Part shown: positions 38,255 through 51,206 of the stretch, in pieces | Numbering within the stretch: the stretch's first letter is position 1 | Layout: each line of letters begins with the position of its first letter | Made by a program: the position numbers and the translations under genes | NCBI RefSeq assembly: GCF_002443255.2 | Contig: NW_019211457.1 | Coordinates: forward strand, 50,084,137 to 50,148,136 | Direction of reading: 5' to 3' | Length of the DNA: 64,000 nucleotides | Source of the DNA: Varroa destructor | Taxonomy: Eukaryota; Arthropoda; Arachnida; Mesostigmata; Varroidae | The notes under the pieces: generated by a model | What the model was told of the DNA's origin: nothing | Seen by the model: only the letters and a program-made list of their open reading frames with translations | Database searches by the model: none

Positions 38255-41200
38255 GCCTGGGGCATCGAGGTAATGGCGTCCCTTGAAGACAGGGATGGCC
38301 AAACGAAGTCGACAGGTGACAGTGGAAAGGTTGCCCTCGCCTATGGGAATGGAGGTACCCGTTTCAGTATGCTTCCTGGAGAAAGAAACGGTAGTAGAGA
38401 GTAGTCAGAACCAGTACGGACGTCGTCACAGGAATGGCTGTAAAGGCGAGGCTGTGGACGCCCTTTATGGAAGCAGTTAGATAGAGCACCGTTGGTGCGA
38501 GCAGGGTTTGGTTAGCAGGAAGTTGCGTTTGGCCTCGTGCGAGAAGGGGATGTTCTGCGGGCTTAAGGTAAGCACTGGGTGTGAACCCTGCTGTCACGGT
38601 GGTCGATTAGGGAAAGCCTAAGTGATGTCAACGGTCTGCCACCGACGACGTTTTAGCGGTTCGGGAAAGGTGGCCGCAAGGCCACAGAAGATAAGCCGCC
38701 ACGGCCACAGTGGTTCTTACTGCCATTTTGGTGGCCCGAAAGGCCACTTCCGTCTGAGGATGGTTTCAGCAAAGCTACGTCGACCCACACGCCGTCGCGT
38801 TATTCTATTTTGGCCCGGCCTGGCATCCTTGTCCAGCTCAATGCACGGTTTAGAGAACGGACGCAACCGAGTGAACTACTTGCCGGCTGCACCGTCACCA
38901 GGCTTTGCGTGTGCTACTATTAGAGAACCCACCATACTGGCTCTAACACAAGCCAAATCGGCTGGTAAACACAGACTAGTATAGTGAAGTAGTATGTGAA
39001 AGTAGTCTATTCAGAGCGACTGTCCATTGCTGCAGTGTCTAGGACTACTTTAACGCCTATTTCGTGTTTTCAAGTCTTGTGTTCGGGATTGGTCTCCTTT
39101 GCGTGTAGCATAGCGTGACTGAGCTGCAGTTTCGATGATAACTAGCGTAAAGCTAGTCGACGACCTACGATAGGACCGTCTCATAGCTATGCATATCGAC
39201 CAACCTTGCCGAGAGTGCCACTTAGCGGTGATCTGCGGACGTTGGCCGCGCACAAGGCAGAAAATATCGGGTATGTGTTGTGCTGGGAGCTAATGGTTAG
39301 GGCCGAAAAGAACTATCCGTGATGTCTTTATCAGCATATCCATACCGCCACTATCGTCGTTGCCGAGGCTGTTCCTGTGGGAACCCCGCTTTGTATTCGA
39401 AACATGTTTATTATGAGGTATTGTCACATTTCCGATAGGTAATACCAGCGGAAACACCCGCTCCACCATACAACGATCCCCTGTCTGCTCATATCTTCCA
39501 GCTCAGAGTTGAGTCGACAGCGTCAATATATGGATATCGACAGATAGTGTCTACAAGGAAGGGTCGCCTCTGGCAATGAACAGGGGGAGACAAACGTGCA
39601 GACGAAGATCCCACGAACATTGTCTTTGTAAGCTGCGGAATTCAAACTTTATGGCTGTATGGGGAGTAGCATTTCGTCAAGATGAAGAGCCTGTCACAGA
39701 ACTACGTCTTCTAGCGTCATCTCCTTTGGAGACTAATTCCTTGCGGTACACGTAGCCACCTGAAATATGTGGTTTTTATGTTGTTCGTATGCTCAGACTA
39801 CAACGAAGATGGCATTGGCTGCAGGGCTACTCCCATTGGACGACATCACCGTTTTTTAATCCATCGGTCATCGTTCCTACATAATCAGCCGGCTGGTTTC
39901 TCCACAGAGCGAATTTGCCGGTCCGAATCTGACGAGCGCCCCCTTTATCTTGCTGGCATAGCTTTAGATTATAGGTAACTGCCTACTCTAGTGACGAAAA
40001 GTCCGAGAATCTGAGCCCAGCAGGAAGAACGGAGGAAAAGATCTTCGCCGATTACAGTGGCAGGTTGAGTTTGCGCTGTTGGAATCAACGAGAAGATGAG
40101 AATTAGAGTTAAGCCGGAGAAAGAGCAACGGATGACTTGGAGCGAGCGCTTCTTTGAAGCTCTGAAAGTGTTGCCAAAGTGAAGCTGAATTGCCGAATGA
40201 GTGAGCCCATGGGAAAACTCACATTGGCCAAAAAAGTGAAAGCGTCTCTGAGAAAAGTAGCTCCACACGATTAAAAGAGGTTGAACTGGCTGGCCGCTAC
40301 CGTTCGGCGAACTGGTTTTAGGCTTTTAAGGGTAGCAGAAGAGATGGAAACTACGCCATTTTTGAACGAAGCCGGTTTACAATTGTTGAGTCTATAGCCA
40401 GATTGAAGCTTGACGGAAGAGAATTCGCGAACCCTAAGTGAAGGCCAGCGTGTTTTGGCGCGACGAAGTTAAGCAGCATGAGCGCTTGTTTGCATGCGCG
40501 TGAATCTGTATAAGCGTGACTTATCATAGTAGACAAAGGCCAATATGCTTTCTATTTCTTCATATTTAGCTGTAATAATAAGTTGAGAAATTTTCCATTA
40601 ACAGATATATCAGCAGTATCGCAAAACAGATTATGAGTGGACTCTTGCTAAATTGGAACTTATACCAATTAAATACAAGCAACTCAAGCATCAGCCATCA
40701 ACTAAGGGCAATATAGTGATGAAAAAATACCTGAGCTTGTCATATTAGTATACAGATTTTAGAGCGAACACATTTCTACATTACCTGGGTTGTTCTAGTA
40801 CTAAAAGTTTCTCGTATTAAAGGAGTTTCCCTCTTTTTGACTTTGATGCATTTGTATGACCCATTAAAACGTGAAAAATTCAAATGGCAACTAGAGTAAT
40901 GAAAACATATATTTGTCCTCAAACGTTTATGGTTGATTAACGATATCAATCTATTTTTAGGATAAGATTTCTCTAAGCCTACGGCTGATACTGTAAATAG
41001 TGGCACAGTAGCAGTACGTTTTGTCTGGATGTCCCTACGTATTCGTAACGGAATAAATTATCTTCAGTCTATGTGTTTTAATTAAGGTCGCGTATCGGGT
41101 AGTTTAGGTCAGTATAGTGTTACGTACCATAAAGTCACAGTGGTCTTGAAAAACCCGTTGTGCATACCCAAAGCTTATTTTAATATAGCTCATGGAAGTT

Positions 41201-42589
41201 TTGCTAAATATATCGCACAAAAGCTTAAGCCTCGATTTTGTTGTAATCCTTTCAGCTGAGCTGCTGGAGCCACCAAGCCGATAACTTATTACTGTTTTCC
41301 ATCAAACGTTATTTGCTCAATTTGGATTTTCACTAGTTAATTTTTCTTCATTTGTGTTACTGTTTATTAGTAGTACCTTCGCTACACGTCATTGGTCAGG
41401 ATGACTGATGGAACTTTCACAGGTAGCAGGTACTGGTGAAGTATGTTTAAGTCATCGTTAAATTTTTGGCCGAGGCGTAGTAGGACATCAATGCTTATTT
41501 CTTACGTTGCTAATCCAAATTTAGACAACTACTCTTCAGTTAATAGATATTAGGAACTTACATTATAGATATGTTATTAGGTTAATCTGTACCTTGGTGA
41601 GTGTAACACCTTTTATATCATGTTCGTGAATGAAGCCTATCAGTGCTTCCGGCATTATCTTGTGGTGCCTTTGTATTGTACGAATCTCAAAAATTATGTT
41701 GAAGACAATATAGAGACATTTAGTGAGAAAAAAATATTGTCCATGAGGTAGTTGCAATTAATGTGGTCTATGCCCAGTCACTATTTTTGATCGACAGAAC
41801 CGACGAGTTTGTACATCAGGCCTTTTTATCTGTCCATCGTTTCACAAAGTCTGTAAACTGGGTTGAGGTCAGACCGTACAAGCTGAGCAACAGAGAGTAA
41901 CGGAAATATAAGAGACGCTGAGTACGCCAAAGCAGCAGCCGTTGTCTGCTGATACTACGTGTCGGGACACTAAACGAAAAAACACAGAGGTGCATCGTAT
42001 AGGTGTTGTTTCTGCTTCCGCTGCTATTCATTCATGGCCCATAGTACGAAAGAGCTGGCAGAGCTCGAAGTAATTTAATAAGACATAAAACATATTATCA
42101 TTTACGTCGGCCCGATGTATAAGCAGCTGGCTGGCTGACGAAATGAGGGAGAGTCTCAAAATGCCTCGTTTAATTTCGCCATAGCGGCTGCTCTCAGCAT
42201 GATAGAAGTGGGGGACCTTCTGCATCGAACACTCTAAGTCGACATCGCGGCATTATCGGCAACCGGCCGGGAAAGTAAACGAGAAAAAAAGGAGAGGGAG
42301 GCAGGTGAGGGCGGGAGGAACCAAAAGTAGCGTTCATAAGAGGTGCTAGCCGTACGCTTCGGGACACCGGCACTTGCAGCCCCGGTTGGCAGCCACCGTC
42401 GTCCAGCAACCTTTGGTGGTAGAATCCACCGCCATCGCTGGTGACAAAAGTACGTGAGGCAAACTGGGAGAAGGATCCATTGTGTCAATGAGCCCTGAAT
42501 CCTTCCTTACCGTTTACGGTCGGCCCTGATAGCGCGGACTGAAACGTTATGCGATTACGCACGCGTCTGCTACTCCTTTCCTCCCTCCG

Positions 42590-42605
42590 TATATATATAT
42601 ATATA
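42590..42605. repeat. (TA)n microsatellite
   Basis: Eight TA units in a row. Confidence 0.9.
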
Positions 42606-42727
42606 AGGCTGTACAGTGTGGCTGGTGGTAAACATTTAAATTTACTGCAAGAATCTGTGTTATCATGCATTCGAAAAGACTCTGGCAAAAAGGCGGTTTT
42701 TTTCCCGACGGGACGAAGTATCTACAG

Positions 42728-42865
42728 GACATGATCGTGGTGCAGGAGAATATTTTAATGCGAATCTTCCAAACAAATGAGTTAACCATAAAAGAGTCAG
42801 CCTATTCCGGAAAACCGACATTACTCGAGAATTTAAAGCCACAACTGAGCAAAAATGCAGCGTAA
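42728..42865 (+). CDS. Candidate terminal coding exon of an unidentified gene
   Basis: A T-rich tract and CTACAG precede 42728. From there 45 codons in phase 0 (starting DMIVVQENIL, ending KPQLSKNAA) run to TAA at 42863-42865. An AATAAA follows 80 bases later at 42945-42950. Acceptor, open frame, stop and poly(A) signal occur in the right order and spacing for a last exon. No family is recognised and no upstream exon could be paired with it, so chance remains possible. Confidence 0.28.
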   Translation, partial: DMIVVQENILMRIFQTNELTIKESAYSGKPTLLENLKPQLSKNAA

Positions 42866-42944
42866 CACCAACTAATCAAATCTGTAAATCAGTAATTCCC
42901 ATTCTTATCCATGTACTCACAACAACAGTAATAATTACATATTA

Positions 42945-42950
42945 AATAAA
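42945..42950 (+). promoter_or_regulatory. Possible poly(A) signal AATAAA
   Basis: A canonical hexamer 80 bases past the stop of the candidate terminal exon at 42728-42865. Confidence 0.3.
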
Positions 42951-44804
42951 CAATCTGTTTATTAAAAAAAGTTATTCATCTCACATATATTCTTCTTCTA
43001 TTTATGTATTAATTTTTAAGGTAATTAAAACGAAGTCCGTATATAGGGGGAACCATGAAATTTTGCAAGGGAGAGCATTGTAGTTAGGGTATACGGGCTG
43101 TGAAGGATACTGCATTGGCGACAAACGAAGCGGCAGCGATGGCGACCGTGGAAAAGAGCGAATTCTGGCTGAAAGCTTTATGCAGCAACGGTGACAGATT
43201 TTTATGTAACTCTATGGGAAAGCTAACGGAAACGAGAGATGATTTAAAGTTACATAGAGACAACACAACGATTAAAAGTACTAAAGCATGCCTGCGGCCG
43301 CAGAGCTTGTTTCGGCGAAGCTCTGCTACAGGCGCTTGTGGCTCTGTAAACGGTCACACCGGAATGATGAGAATGCAGGAGGATGACGTACACGAGGTAA
43401 TACCTACTCTATTGGAGGACTAGCTATTTCTGTTTAGCTAGAGAAAGATGTTTTACTTTTCAAATGGAGCATCCTATCGATGAAGATTCATCGATTTTGT
43501 GAGAGTAATAGTTTACGTTTTTGACATAAATGAGTATAACATCACGTGATATATTATTCTGTTTGAGAAGCAAAAAATTTGTGTTTATGGATACTCTAAA
43601 TCTCATCCTGGCATTTTTTGTGGGGTACTGATTATATGACTAAAACTTTGTGCTGATCCGTGAAACAATGACTTGTTTGTATGCTAAACAGTTCTTGATA
43701 CTGAGAGACTAAACTCGCTAATTGGCCAAGCGCTAACCTGTCAACAGGCACTGTCGTTACATAGAAATAGATGTATATAGTACCGATTACCAATGGACAC
43801 TTGAACATACCGCAATATTTGTTGCTTTTTTTTTTTCTGTAAAAGCGATCACACACTATCAGACCCACACAGCCCTTGCTAAAGCTACTTTTTACAGCAA
43901 AACGTATGGAAATGCTTTTTTTTCTTATTCAAGGGCAGTGTTATATAGAGGCGTCATATAATAAAAACTGGACAGATCTATACAAACACTAAATGCGTTT
44001 GAGTCAAACTAGACGGCCAACGGCTTCGAAAAGATAAGGCACGTCCATGCACATTTTAAGGAACCCTGTGTCGTGCGTTTACAGAAAGCAGAGTGTTTTT
44101 CACTCTCATTTAAGTTTCTTCAGACGCTTATCGTTGTTGCCTTGCGAGTCAACGAAGATCGCCTATCGTAGCAACCCGAGTTAGCTTTGATTTTGAGAGA
44201 AGCCTCTAAAGCTTTTCGTCCTGTCGCAAGTACACGCTCTCAGAATTGACAAGTACATGTGACCTCGTCGAGGCTTCACGGCCGGATCAACTTTTGCAAG
44301 AGTCAAAAAATGATCAGAATAAACGCTACGTGGCAATTCTTGAAGCAACCAGGAAAAGAGAACGTGTCCAGTGGCACTCGCTCGAGGCGTCTGTTTCCGA
44401 ACAAACCGACCCCTAAATGAAGTAGTCAAAATAACACTTGTCCAAGTCAATGAGAAGACGCGGGAATGTTTCGTGCTGCCACTCTTCCTGTTACTTTTTG
44501 CCTATGGGCTGCTACGTGTTATGATTCTTTGAGCAGTGACAAGCTTACTTTCGTCAGAGACGAGGTAGTCTAATGTATCATCTTTTTCTAAAGCATTGAT
44601 CGATAAACCTAAACTTCTAGTCTACAAAATGTCCGTTTTCTGCGCGCAAAAACGCTTATTACTACTGTTATTGTTAAGTTTTCGTACAAATATTGTGGAG
44701 GCTGTGCTGGTGGGTGGATGCAGATAATTCGGAGCTATATCTATTGTTGCTATGTGTTGCTATATAGCTAAAGGCCTCAGCTAGCCTTTCTACACGTCGA
44801 TACG
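42951..44804. other. Noncoding stretch with one uncertain open frame
   Basis: A plus-strand frame at 43100-43423 is open for 107 codons, rich in Ala, Asp, Glu and Thr, with a GTG first codon. It has no motif and no clear splice sites, so I leave it unassigned. A hairpin with 8-bp arms (CAGAGCTT / AAGCTCTG) lies inside it near 43300. Nothing else is seen. Confidence 0.4.
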
Positions 44805-45046
44805 TCACAACGTCAGTGCTAGCCCGTCCTTCCTGAAAAATGAGTGCGAAGATGGTGAGCTATGACTCAAAGCCTCGTGGTCTATTTCCTTACTCTCGGC
44901 CATCGTTTTCGGGGAACAGACCGAACCGGGCACTCCGTCGACAATAAGTGAGGTAGAGTTATAAACGATGGATCGCAAATGGAGGATTACGTAAAGAAGC
45001 AATAGACAAGGCACTACGTTTTTGTGCAATAACCGACCCCGTTTCA
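44805..45046 (-). CDS. Candidate terminal coding exon with a hydrophobic segment
   Basis: On the minus strand a strong acceptor (TTCTCCGATCTTTCAG) ends at 45047. Two bases complete a split codon, and then about 80 codons run open to TGA at 44805. The peptide has a basic start (KRGRLLHKN), a hydrophobic stretch (VVPCLLLLYVILHL) that could be a membrane segment, an NST glycosylation motif, and a polar Ser/His-rich tail. It could be the membrane end of an unidentified protein. No upstream exon or poly(A) signal was found. Confidence 0.22.
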
Positions 45047-48000
45047 CTGAAAGATCGGAGAAGTATGTTCGGATAATTCTGGGAAAGCAATACGCTTCGT
45101 GGTAGATATATATATATATATATATATGTATGATAGGGTAGCGCTATTATGTCACCGTAACGATCTTACTAGAATTCATTCATTCTGGAAATAATATCGG
45201 TTGAGGCCTATGTAGGTCAGCGGGTGAGATTATATGTGGCAGAGATGCATTACATACGCCACTAATGATCTCGTACAAAGAAGTCAGTCATTGACCAGGG
45301 CGAAAAAAAGACTTTTTCTTTTAGTAAACAGATGCTTTATAATCAATTACTGCTAATTTAGTCAGGTCAAGGATCATAGTTCCATTGAAGTTCTGCTGCG
45401 CAGTGTGGATCTGGCTTTTCAGTGCTCCAAATGCTAACACATCGACGAGACACATTTGTTCGAGACGAGAAACGGAGAGCAACAATGTATGCACCACTCT
45501 CCAAGATCTACTCTTCCAGACTTAGTCTATCTAAGTATCGTGGTTATCCATGATTCAGTACTACGCGTAGTGAATTGTAGCCTATGATCATCCGCAAAAT
45601 GCTACGCCAATAAGGTCGCTAAAATATTATTTAAGGCAAAACGTATATGGCACGTTCTTGACAACAACGTCACGTAGTATAATGAGACACTATCATACCT
45701 TAGCTAAGTTCTACGCATCCCTCCTATATCAATTTTTACTATAAGCCCACTTAGTTGTTTCAGTTTTTTTTTTCTAAATCCGGTTTCACATAGGCTCGAC
45801 ACAGTAACCCATATAGCTTTACCTCATCTCAGCCCATAACGAAACTTGATTTATGTTTATTTTTAAAAACGTAGCTCTGCGACGGGTAAATCTATCGTAG
45901 AAAAGAAAAATGTTTGCTTCACTTCTGTATTGCTCAATGAAAGTAAAAAGAATACTTGGCTGTCCCATATGGTCTCAGCCAATGAAATTTGATCTAAAAA
46001 AAAGGGTTACCGGAAAAAAGGCACTAAATTCAGGATATATATATATTGTGCCATAAGAATTGACGCAAAAGGGTTTATTCAATCGTGTGTTTATCTGCCA
46101 AACAGAAACGTAATGAAATAGAATCATTGCTAAAGCAATTGATGACGGGCAATGAAAGGTGGATCGTATACGATAAAAATGTGTGCAAATAAAAAGGCTC
46201 CTCTACAGCCTGCGGCAAGGCCAAGACTGACGCGAGAAATGGCGATGTCGTGTGTTTGGTGGGACTGAAAAGAAATCGTGCATTGAAAGTTGCTGCCGCC
46301 TAAGGAAGCAACTGATTCAAATTCCTACTGTCGACAAGTCATAAGATTATAACAAGTTATTAGAGAAATCGACCGTAACTAGCGGACGCAATAAGCGAGA
46401 TCTTTCACTGGGGTAGCACGAAAACACAAATATTTTTAACTACCTGGTATGGGGAATTTTAGTGTGTCTGCCGTAGAGCTCGGATATGATCTGTTCAGTC
46501 TCTTCAGTTAATTGTGTTGACTAAGGTTTAATAGAGAAATGCAAAAATTACTTGGCTTATGCCGTTACCAACGAAACACTACAAGGTCATCGGTTTAAAT
46601 GACGTACATTTAATTTGCTAAGACTATTTTCAATATTTGCTCCAATTCTGACTCAAAACGGTTAATCTTTTTCAAACAATAAGCAATTTATGTCTACATT
46701 AGATACTCATAATGTTATAATTCCCGTCTGAAAGCGGTCCTGTATATAAGGAGCTACTTGACGCCAAAAAGATCATCGTAACCCAGTGGAAGCTTCCACG
46801 TTAGGAGCAACATTTAATCGATCAGCCCGGCGCGTCAGCTGAGAGACGATGATACGGCTTCGTTTGTTTTACGGACCTTTTAATATAGGAATATAAATAA
46901 GAGCTTCAAAATATAACGCCTTTTTTCTTTAAAGTTTTTTTTTTTTAAGTACGATGACGTTTGGGAGTTAGGAACGATACCGTGAAAGGCGAACGGGCGT
47001 CGTAAATGCTGCATTACGTAAAGTGTAGCGGATAGAAATTGTGCTCTGTACAGGAAACAATTATTTCGTGAAACCGAACCTTTAGAGCCAATTTTACTGT
47101 TTACGATAAAATTGCCACCTTTATTAAGATTACGAGGTGTCTTTGTTTCTTTAAAAACTACACCGGGTTCTCATGAATAGATGAAATTAATTTAATTACG
47201 GTTCTAATTGGGTCCATTATTACAAGGAACTTTGAACCTTTGATCGAGTTGTCTAAGATGTTACAGTACCACACAGCTGCTTTTCCCGAAACGCTTCTCA
47301 TGGGCCACGAGTGTGCTGTTGCAACCATTTTCAATGTAGTTTGTTCAAAACATATAGAAGAGATCGTCTTCGTAGATCCAAATCCATTGCCTAGCCAAAA
47401 TGTGTAAATGTGCCTTTGCTATATCAGCGTAAAGCCAACAGCTTTAGTAGTTTAAAAAAGCGCACGATTTTTACTTAGCAATGGTACTCCTGGCTAGTTG
47501 TAAAACATATACTTGAGTTGGGCTAACATTAAATCGATTCCCCGCTTCCCTCGGTCGATGGTCATAGGGCGGATATGACGATCTTCTGCCGCGATCATTT
47601 TGATTTCGGTACACGGAAAACTAATCCTATTAACGGCTCATTTTATAATGCTCAATGTAGGCGTTATGCTCCAAACGTGTCCAAAGTAGCTTGATTGAAT
47701 TTTTTTACGTCAAACGTTAGAGCGTTCAACGCTAACCACATAGCATTCCCTTAACTTAGAGGTGATCGTCTGATAACGTAGTCTGGTAGAAAAAAGTATT
47801 GTTCATTTACGATGTTAGTGTGATCCGTACCTGTGGGTATGAGCAGGCCCCTGGAAATGCACATACGTGACTTTTGTTATTTTAAAAGTAAAAGCATTTG
47901 GCTATCGAGCTTGTTTTTCAAAAAAAAATGGAATATGTTTCATGGCCACCTTTGTTTGAGGGAACAAAAGACGCGGCGCGAAGTATTTTCGAAGTATTTG

Positions 48001-50993
48001 AACTGCTAGCCATGCCGGAAAGTAGAACGCAAACAAAACAGGGGTTAGTTAGAAAGGACCTAACCCTTTACTGATCTAGAGTATCGGTGATGTCGCTGAC
48101 CCAGTGAGTCAAGAAAACAACTTTTTAGAGTCTTCGTGTACCTAGAGTATCTCCTAGAGTACTTCTATCGGGAAGTAGATACGCCGTCGCTTCAGATTCT
48201 CATTCATTGCTCTGCTGCCCGCTGACTCATCGCAGACTCGCTCTCAATGTATCAAGCGTGTTTTTTTATAATGGCTCGTATTGTCTGCTTAACTTTTAGT
48301 GAAAGTTACTCCCAAAGGAAACCAAAAGTATTACTCTTATCACATGAAAATGCCGAAAACTCATTGTCACCACGAGAATTGGCTTATGCTGACATACATT
48401 TTATAAGGCACCGTTTCCATAGTTGTCAGGTTTTATTGGCGTATAATTAGCAAGGGAAATGATAGTGCCACTTTTGTTCTGGTGCATCTTCAAGAAATCG
48501 CACTTTCACGGAACACGGAAACGGCTTGCTCTAGAAGCCCCTATTGTTATTAACGTAAACCTACCTCCACATTAGTCGAACATTTCCGGGCAAATCGACT
48601 TTACGCTGGCGTTATCAAGTGAGCAGAAATGAACAAACGAACGCATAGACAGTATCTATAGGCCAAATGACGGTTGCTAAAAGGATGAAACGATATGTTC
48701 GCAGCTATCATTGCTGTAGTTAGTGCAGAAGCACAGGAATGATGCTAACGTTATTCAAGGAAGAGGCTGGCTTGTATGTAGGCGAGTCGAACAGGCAAGG
48801 GATGTTATCTCTGTATGAATACGGAGGATATACTTCTTCTAGGAATTTCCCCGGTAAAAAAACCAATAATCTTCCACCGATATCGCAGCTGCGTCGTTCG
48901 CACCGCGCACCTCCTATACGTTCTGCTGTTTCATCTAACGGTGCACGAGCTTTTTGATGAGGGGATGTCCTCCGAGTACGTATTGAGGTTGGGGTATGGC
49001 TGTCCGCAGTCTAGCTGAACCGACCGTACTTGTCTATCCTTCCCGACCGCATTCCCAGATCTTGCCAGCGCAAGAATTCCCGTCAAGTTTTCTTGCTTCA
49101 TCTTGCTGTTCCCAAGCTAGCCATTATGACTTATAACCATGGTAAGAAAAACATTCGTCCATGTAAGCGGTAGCTGACCGATCGTTCATAAACGTGCTCT
49201 ATAATGCATCTTTCATGCAACGAGTGAGCCATTGTATCTTGTAGTATACATAATGTGTGGCAGTCTTGGTTCCCTCGAAGCATTACGTAGCACAGCCAAC
49301 ATTAGCAATTCTACCATCAATCTCACTTCTAAGAACCGACAGGTCAGCTTATCTTGTCACAATTCCGGTCTCTACTATCACCGCCGCCAATGTACCGTAC
49401 ATAGTCTGCCAGTTTCGGCTAGCTCTCATTTAAACTATTCGTAGTTTTCTAACAGATCGCTCAAATGGTAAACAAAACTGTTATCGAGACTTCCAGGGTG
49501 ATGAGTAGACGCTACATGCTGACCTTATGGACGGCAATCCATGACTGCGTATGAATCCGTGTATCTCTAAGGCGGGTAGCACGTGTGTAATCCATATTCT
49601 AGCTCTGAGGTTGCGGCAAAGAGATTGCGGTTCACGTTATTTTCAAAACAGATGTAATGTAACTCTGTTTTGTTGGGGACTAGCTGGGGTCGGGGTTAGG
49701 CCCGATCACTTCTTCTGTGCACGCACTCGACTGATCTAAAATCAGCCGGAGTGGCTGGGGGTGCGTTCGCTAGGATCGGCCGTCAGTTGCTACCGTCGAC
49801 GATAGCTAGGCCAAAAGGCTCGACCCTTTCAGTGGGTGATGTGGCTGTACGTGTTTGAACAGTATCCTCCTATCCATGCTGGCTGCTATATTAGAAAGTG
49901 CTCGAATAATACTGGCTACAAGTCAAGAGGATCGTCTTCTCGTTTACATTCTTGCCTTTCGAATCCCACCGCTGCTGTTCCTACTACGACTGCCACCACC
50001 ATTTCCAACACATCAGTGGCATGGACGATGCCGCCGCTCAGATTTTAAGTGTCGGTGCTCTAGAAACGAGTAGCAGTAGCAGACCAATAGGAGCACGGCG
50101 CAGTGGCTTGAGGTTCTTTTGTCACGACAATTCCCGTAATGTCACCTTATCTGCTCCGCTTCATTCGCTTTTTCTGCTTTCCCCGCTGATCTTCTGGATC
50201 TTTCTTGCTACCTTATATATTTCACCCACTCTTGTTCCTCTCTTACTTGCACTTGTCTTTCCTGGATCGCGTTGCAGCACTAAAGGTTGTCTCCCGACTT
50301 CAACCCGTGCCCTTTAGCCCTGGTCCGTTACCCTTCATTCGGACAAAATTAGGGCTCCTATTCGAAACCCATTCAGACCTGCTATCCGCCTAACCCTCTA
50401 TCTCGCATGGCTTATCGATCTCTACGGGAGTTACTCACACATTTAACGTGAATGCACGCCATATTGGAATCTGGCCGAGTATAAGCGTCGACAAGACCCA
50501 AGCGAAAAAACTGAACAAACTTAATCTCTACGGCCCCTTTTCACAGTGTTGCGAACCACTTGTCAGGCCAAATTAGACTTTCAAATTTTTAGCGTGCTGC
50601 TCAGTACAGTTGCGTTGGCCTGAAAAACGTTTCCCGCCCTTCGCAGTGTTGTCTCTTTTCGATAGTTACCACCCACCACATTGCTATACAAACACTTCTA
50701 ATGGCAGGGTAAAGGCTTCATGTTTTCTGTCAGATTCCTCAACAATATGCTGACTCAATGGTTCGAGGCTAAATTATACAGTCACACAATTGCTCGCTGA
50801 AGATGAATGTGAGTGGCATCGACTTTAACGGTAGGAACTGATGGAGAATCAAAGCATAACTCAGCCGGTCGGCACAAGAACGCGCTCGTTACGCACTCTG
50901 CCCGCACATGTGTCGCTCGATTGCGGTCAGTTGAAACGACCCCAGCCAAACGGATAGTTTTGCTTAGGACATAGCAATAACAGAATTTCTTCC
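45047..50993. other. Noncoding stretch upstream of the transglutaminase
   Basis: No supported coding exon. It contains an (AT)n run at 45106-45127, another TA run near 46037-46047 and T homopolymers. The part nearest 50.9 kb should hold the 5' exon(s), 5' UTR or promoter of the transglutaminase, but I cannot place them. Open frames near 49.8-50.4 kb are GC-rich and without motifs. Confidence 0.5.
45106..45127. repeat. (AT)n microsatellite
   Basis: Eleven AT units. Confidence 0.9.
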
Positions 50994-51206
50994 TTGCTCT
51001 CGTCTCGTTTTATGATTTGTGCATTCATTTTCCAAACGGGGCTAAGTTGGCATATATGGATGCGACATAAGTTATGGCAGCTGACTCATGAAACGGCTAC
51101 GCCGTTAGCGCGCTATTTAAATGAACGCTTTGGCTGCGGCAGGCCATACGCTTCGTCTCCCTGCAAACGTATTATGGCATCTCTATGTGCTAATTTGGGC
51201 CACCAG

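Larger units (their letters stand above)
34907..42727. other. Mixed region with GC-rich patches but no recognisable gene
   Basis: GC is raised around 35.9-36.1, 38.0-39.0 and 42.2-42.5 kb. Several short frames are open there on both strands, as expected when stop codons thin out. I find no conserved domain. An AGCC tetranucleotide repeat lies at 38223-38254 and a TA run at 42590-42605. Promoter or 5' UTR sequence is possible but cannot be shown. Confidence 0.5.

Noticed and set aside
38066..38480. Overlapping frames with repeated Ala/Ser/Gln/Pro or Ala/Gly/Trp/Leu peptides
   Set aside because: The repeats come from the AGCC microsatellite at 38223-38254 and raised GC content, with no motif or splice support.
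43100..43423. Plus-strand 107-codon frame, acidic and Ala/Thr-rich
   Set aside because: It begins at GTG, lacks a convincing acceptor or donor, and shows no motif. About ten frames this long are expected by chance.
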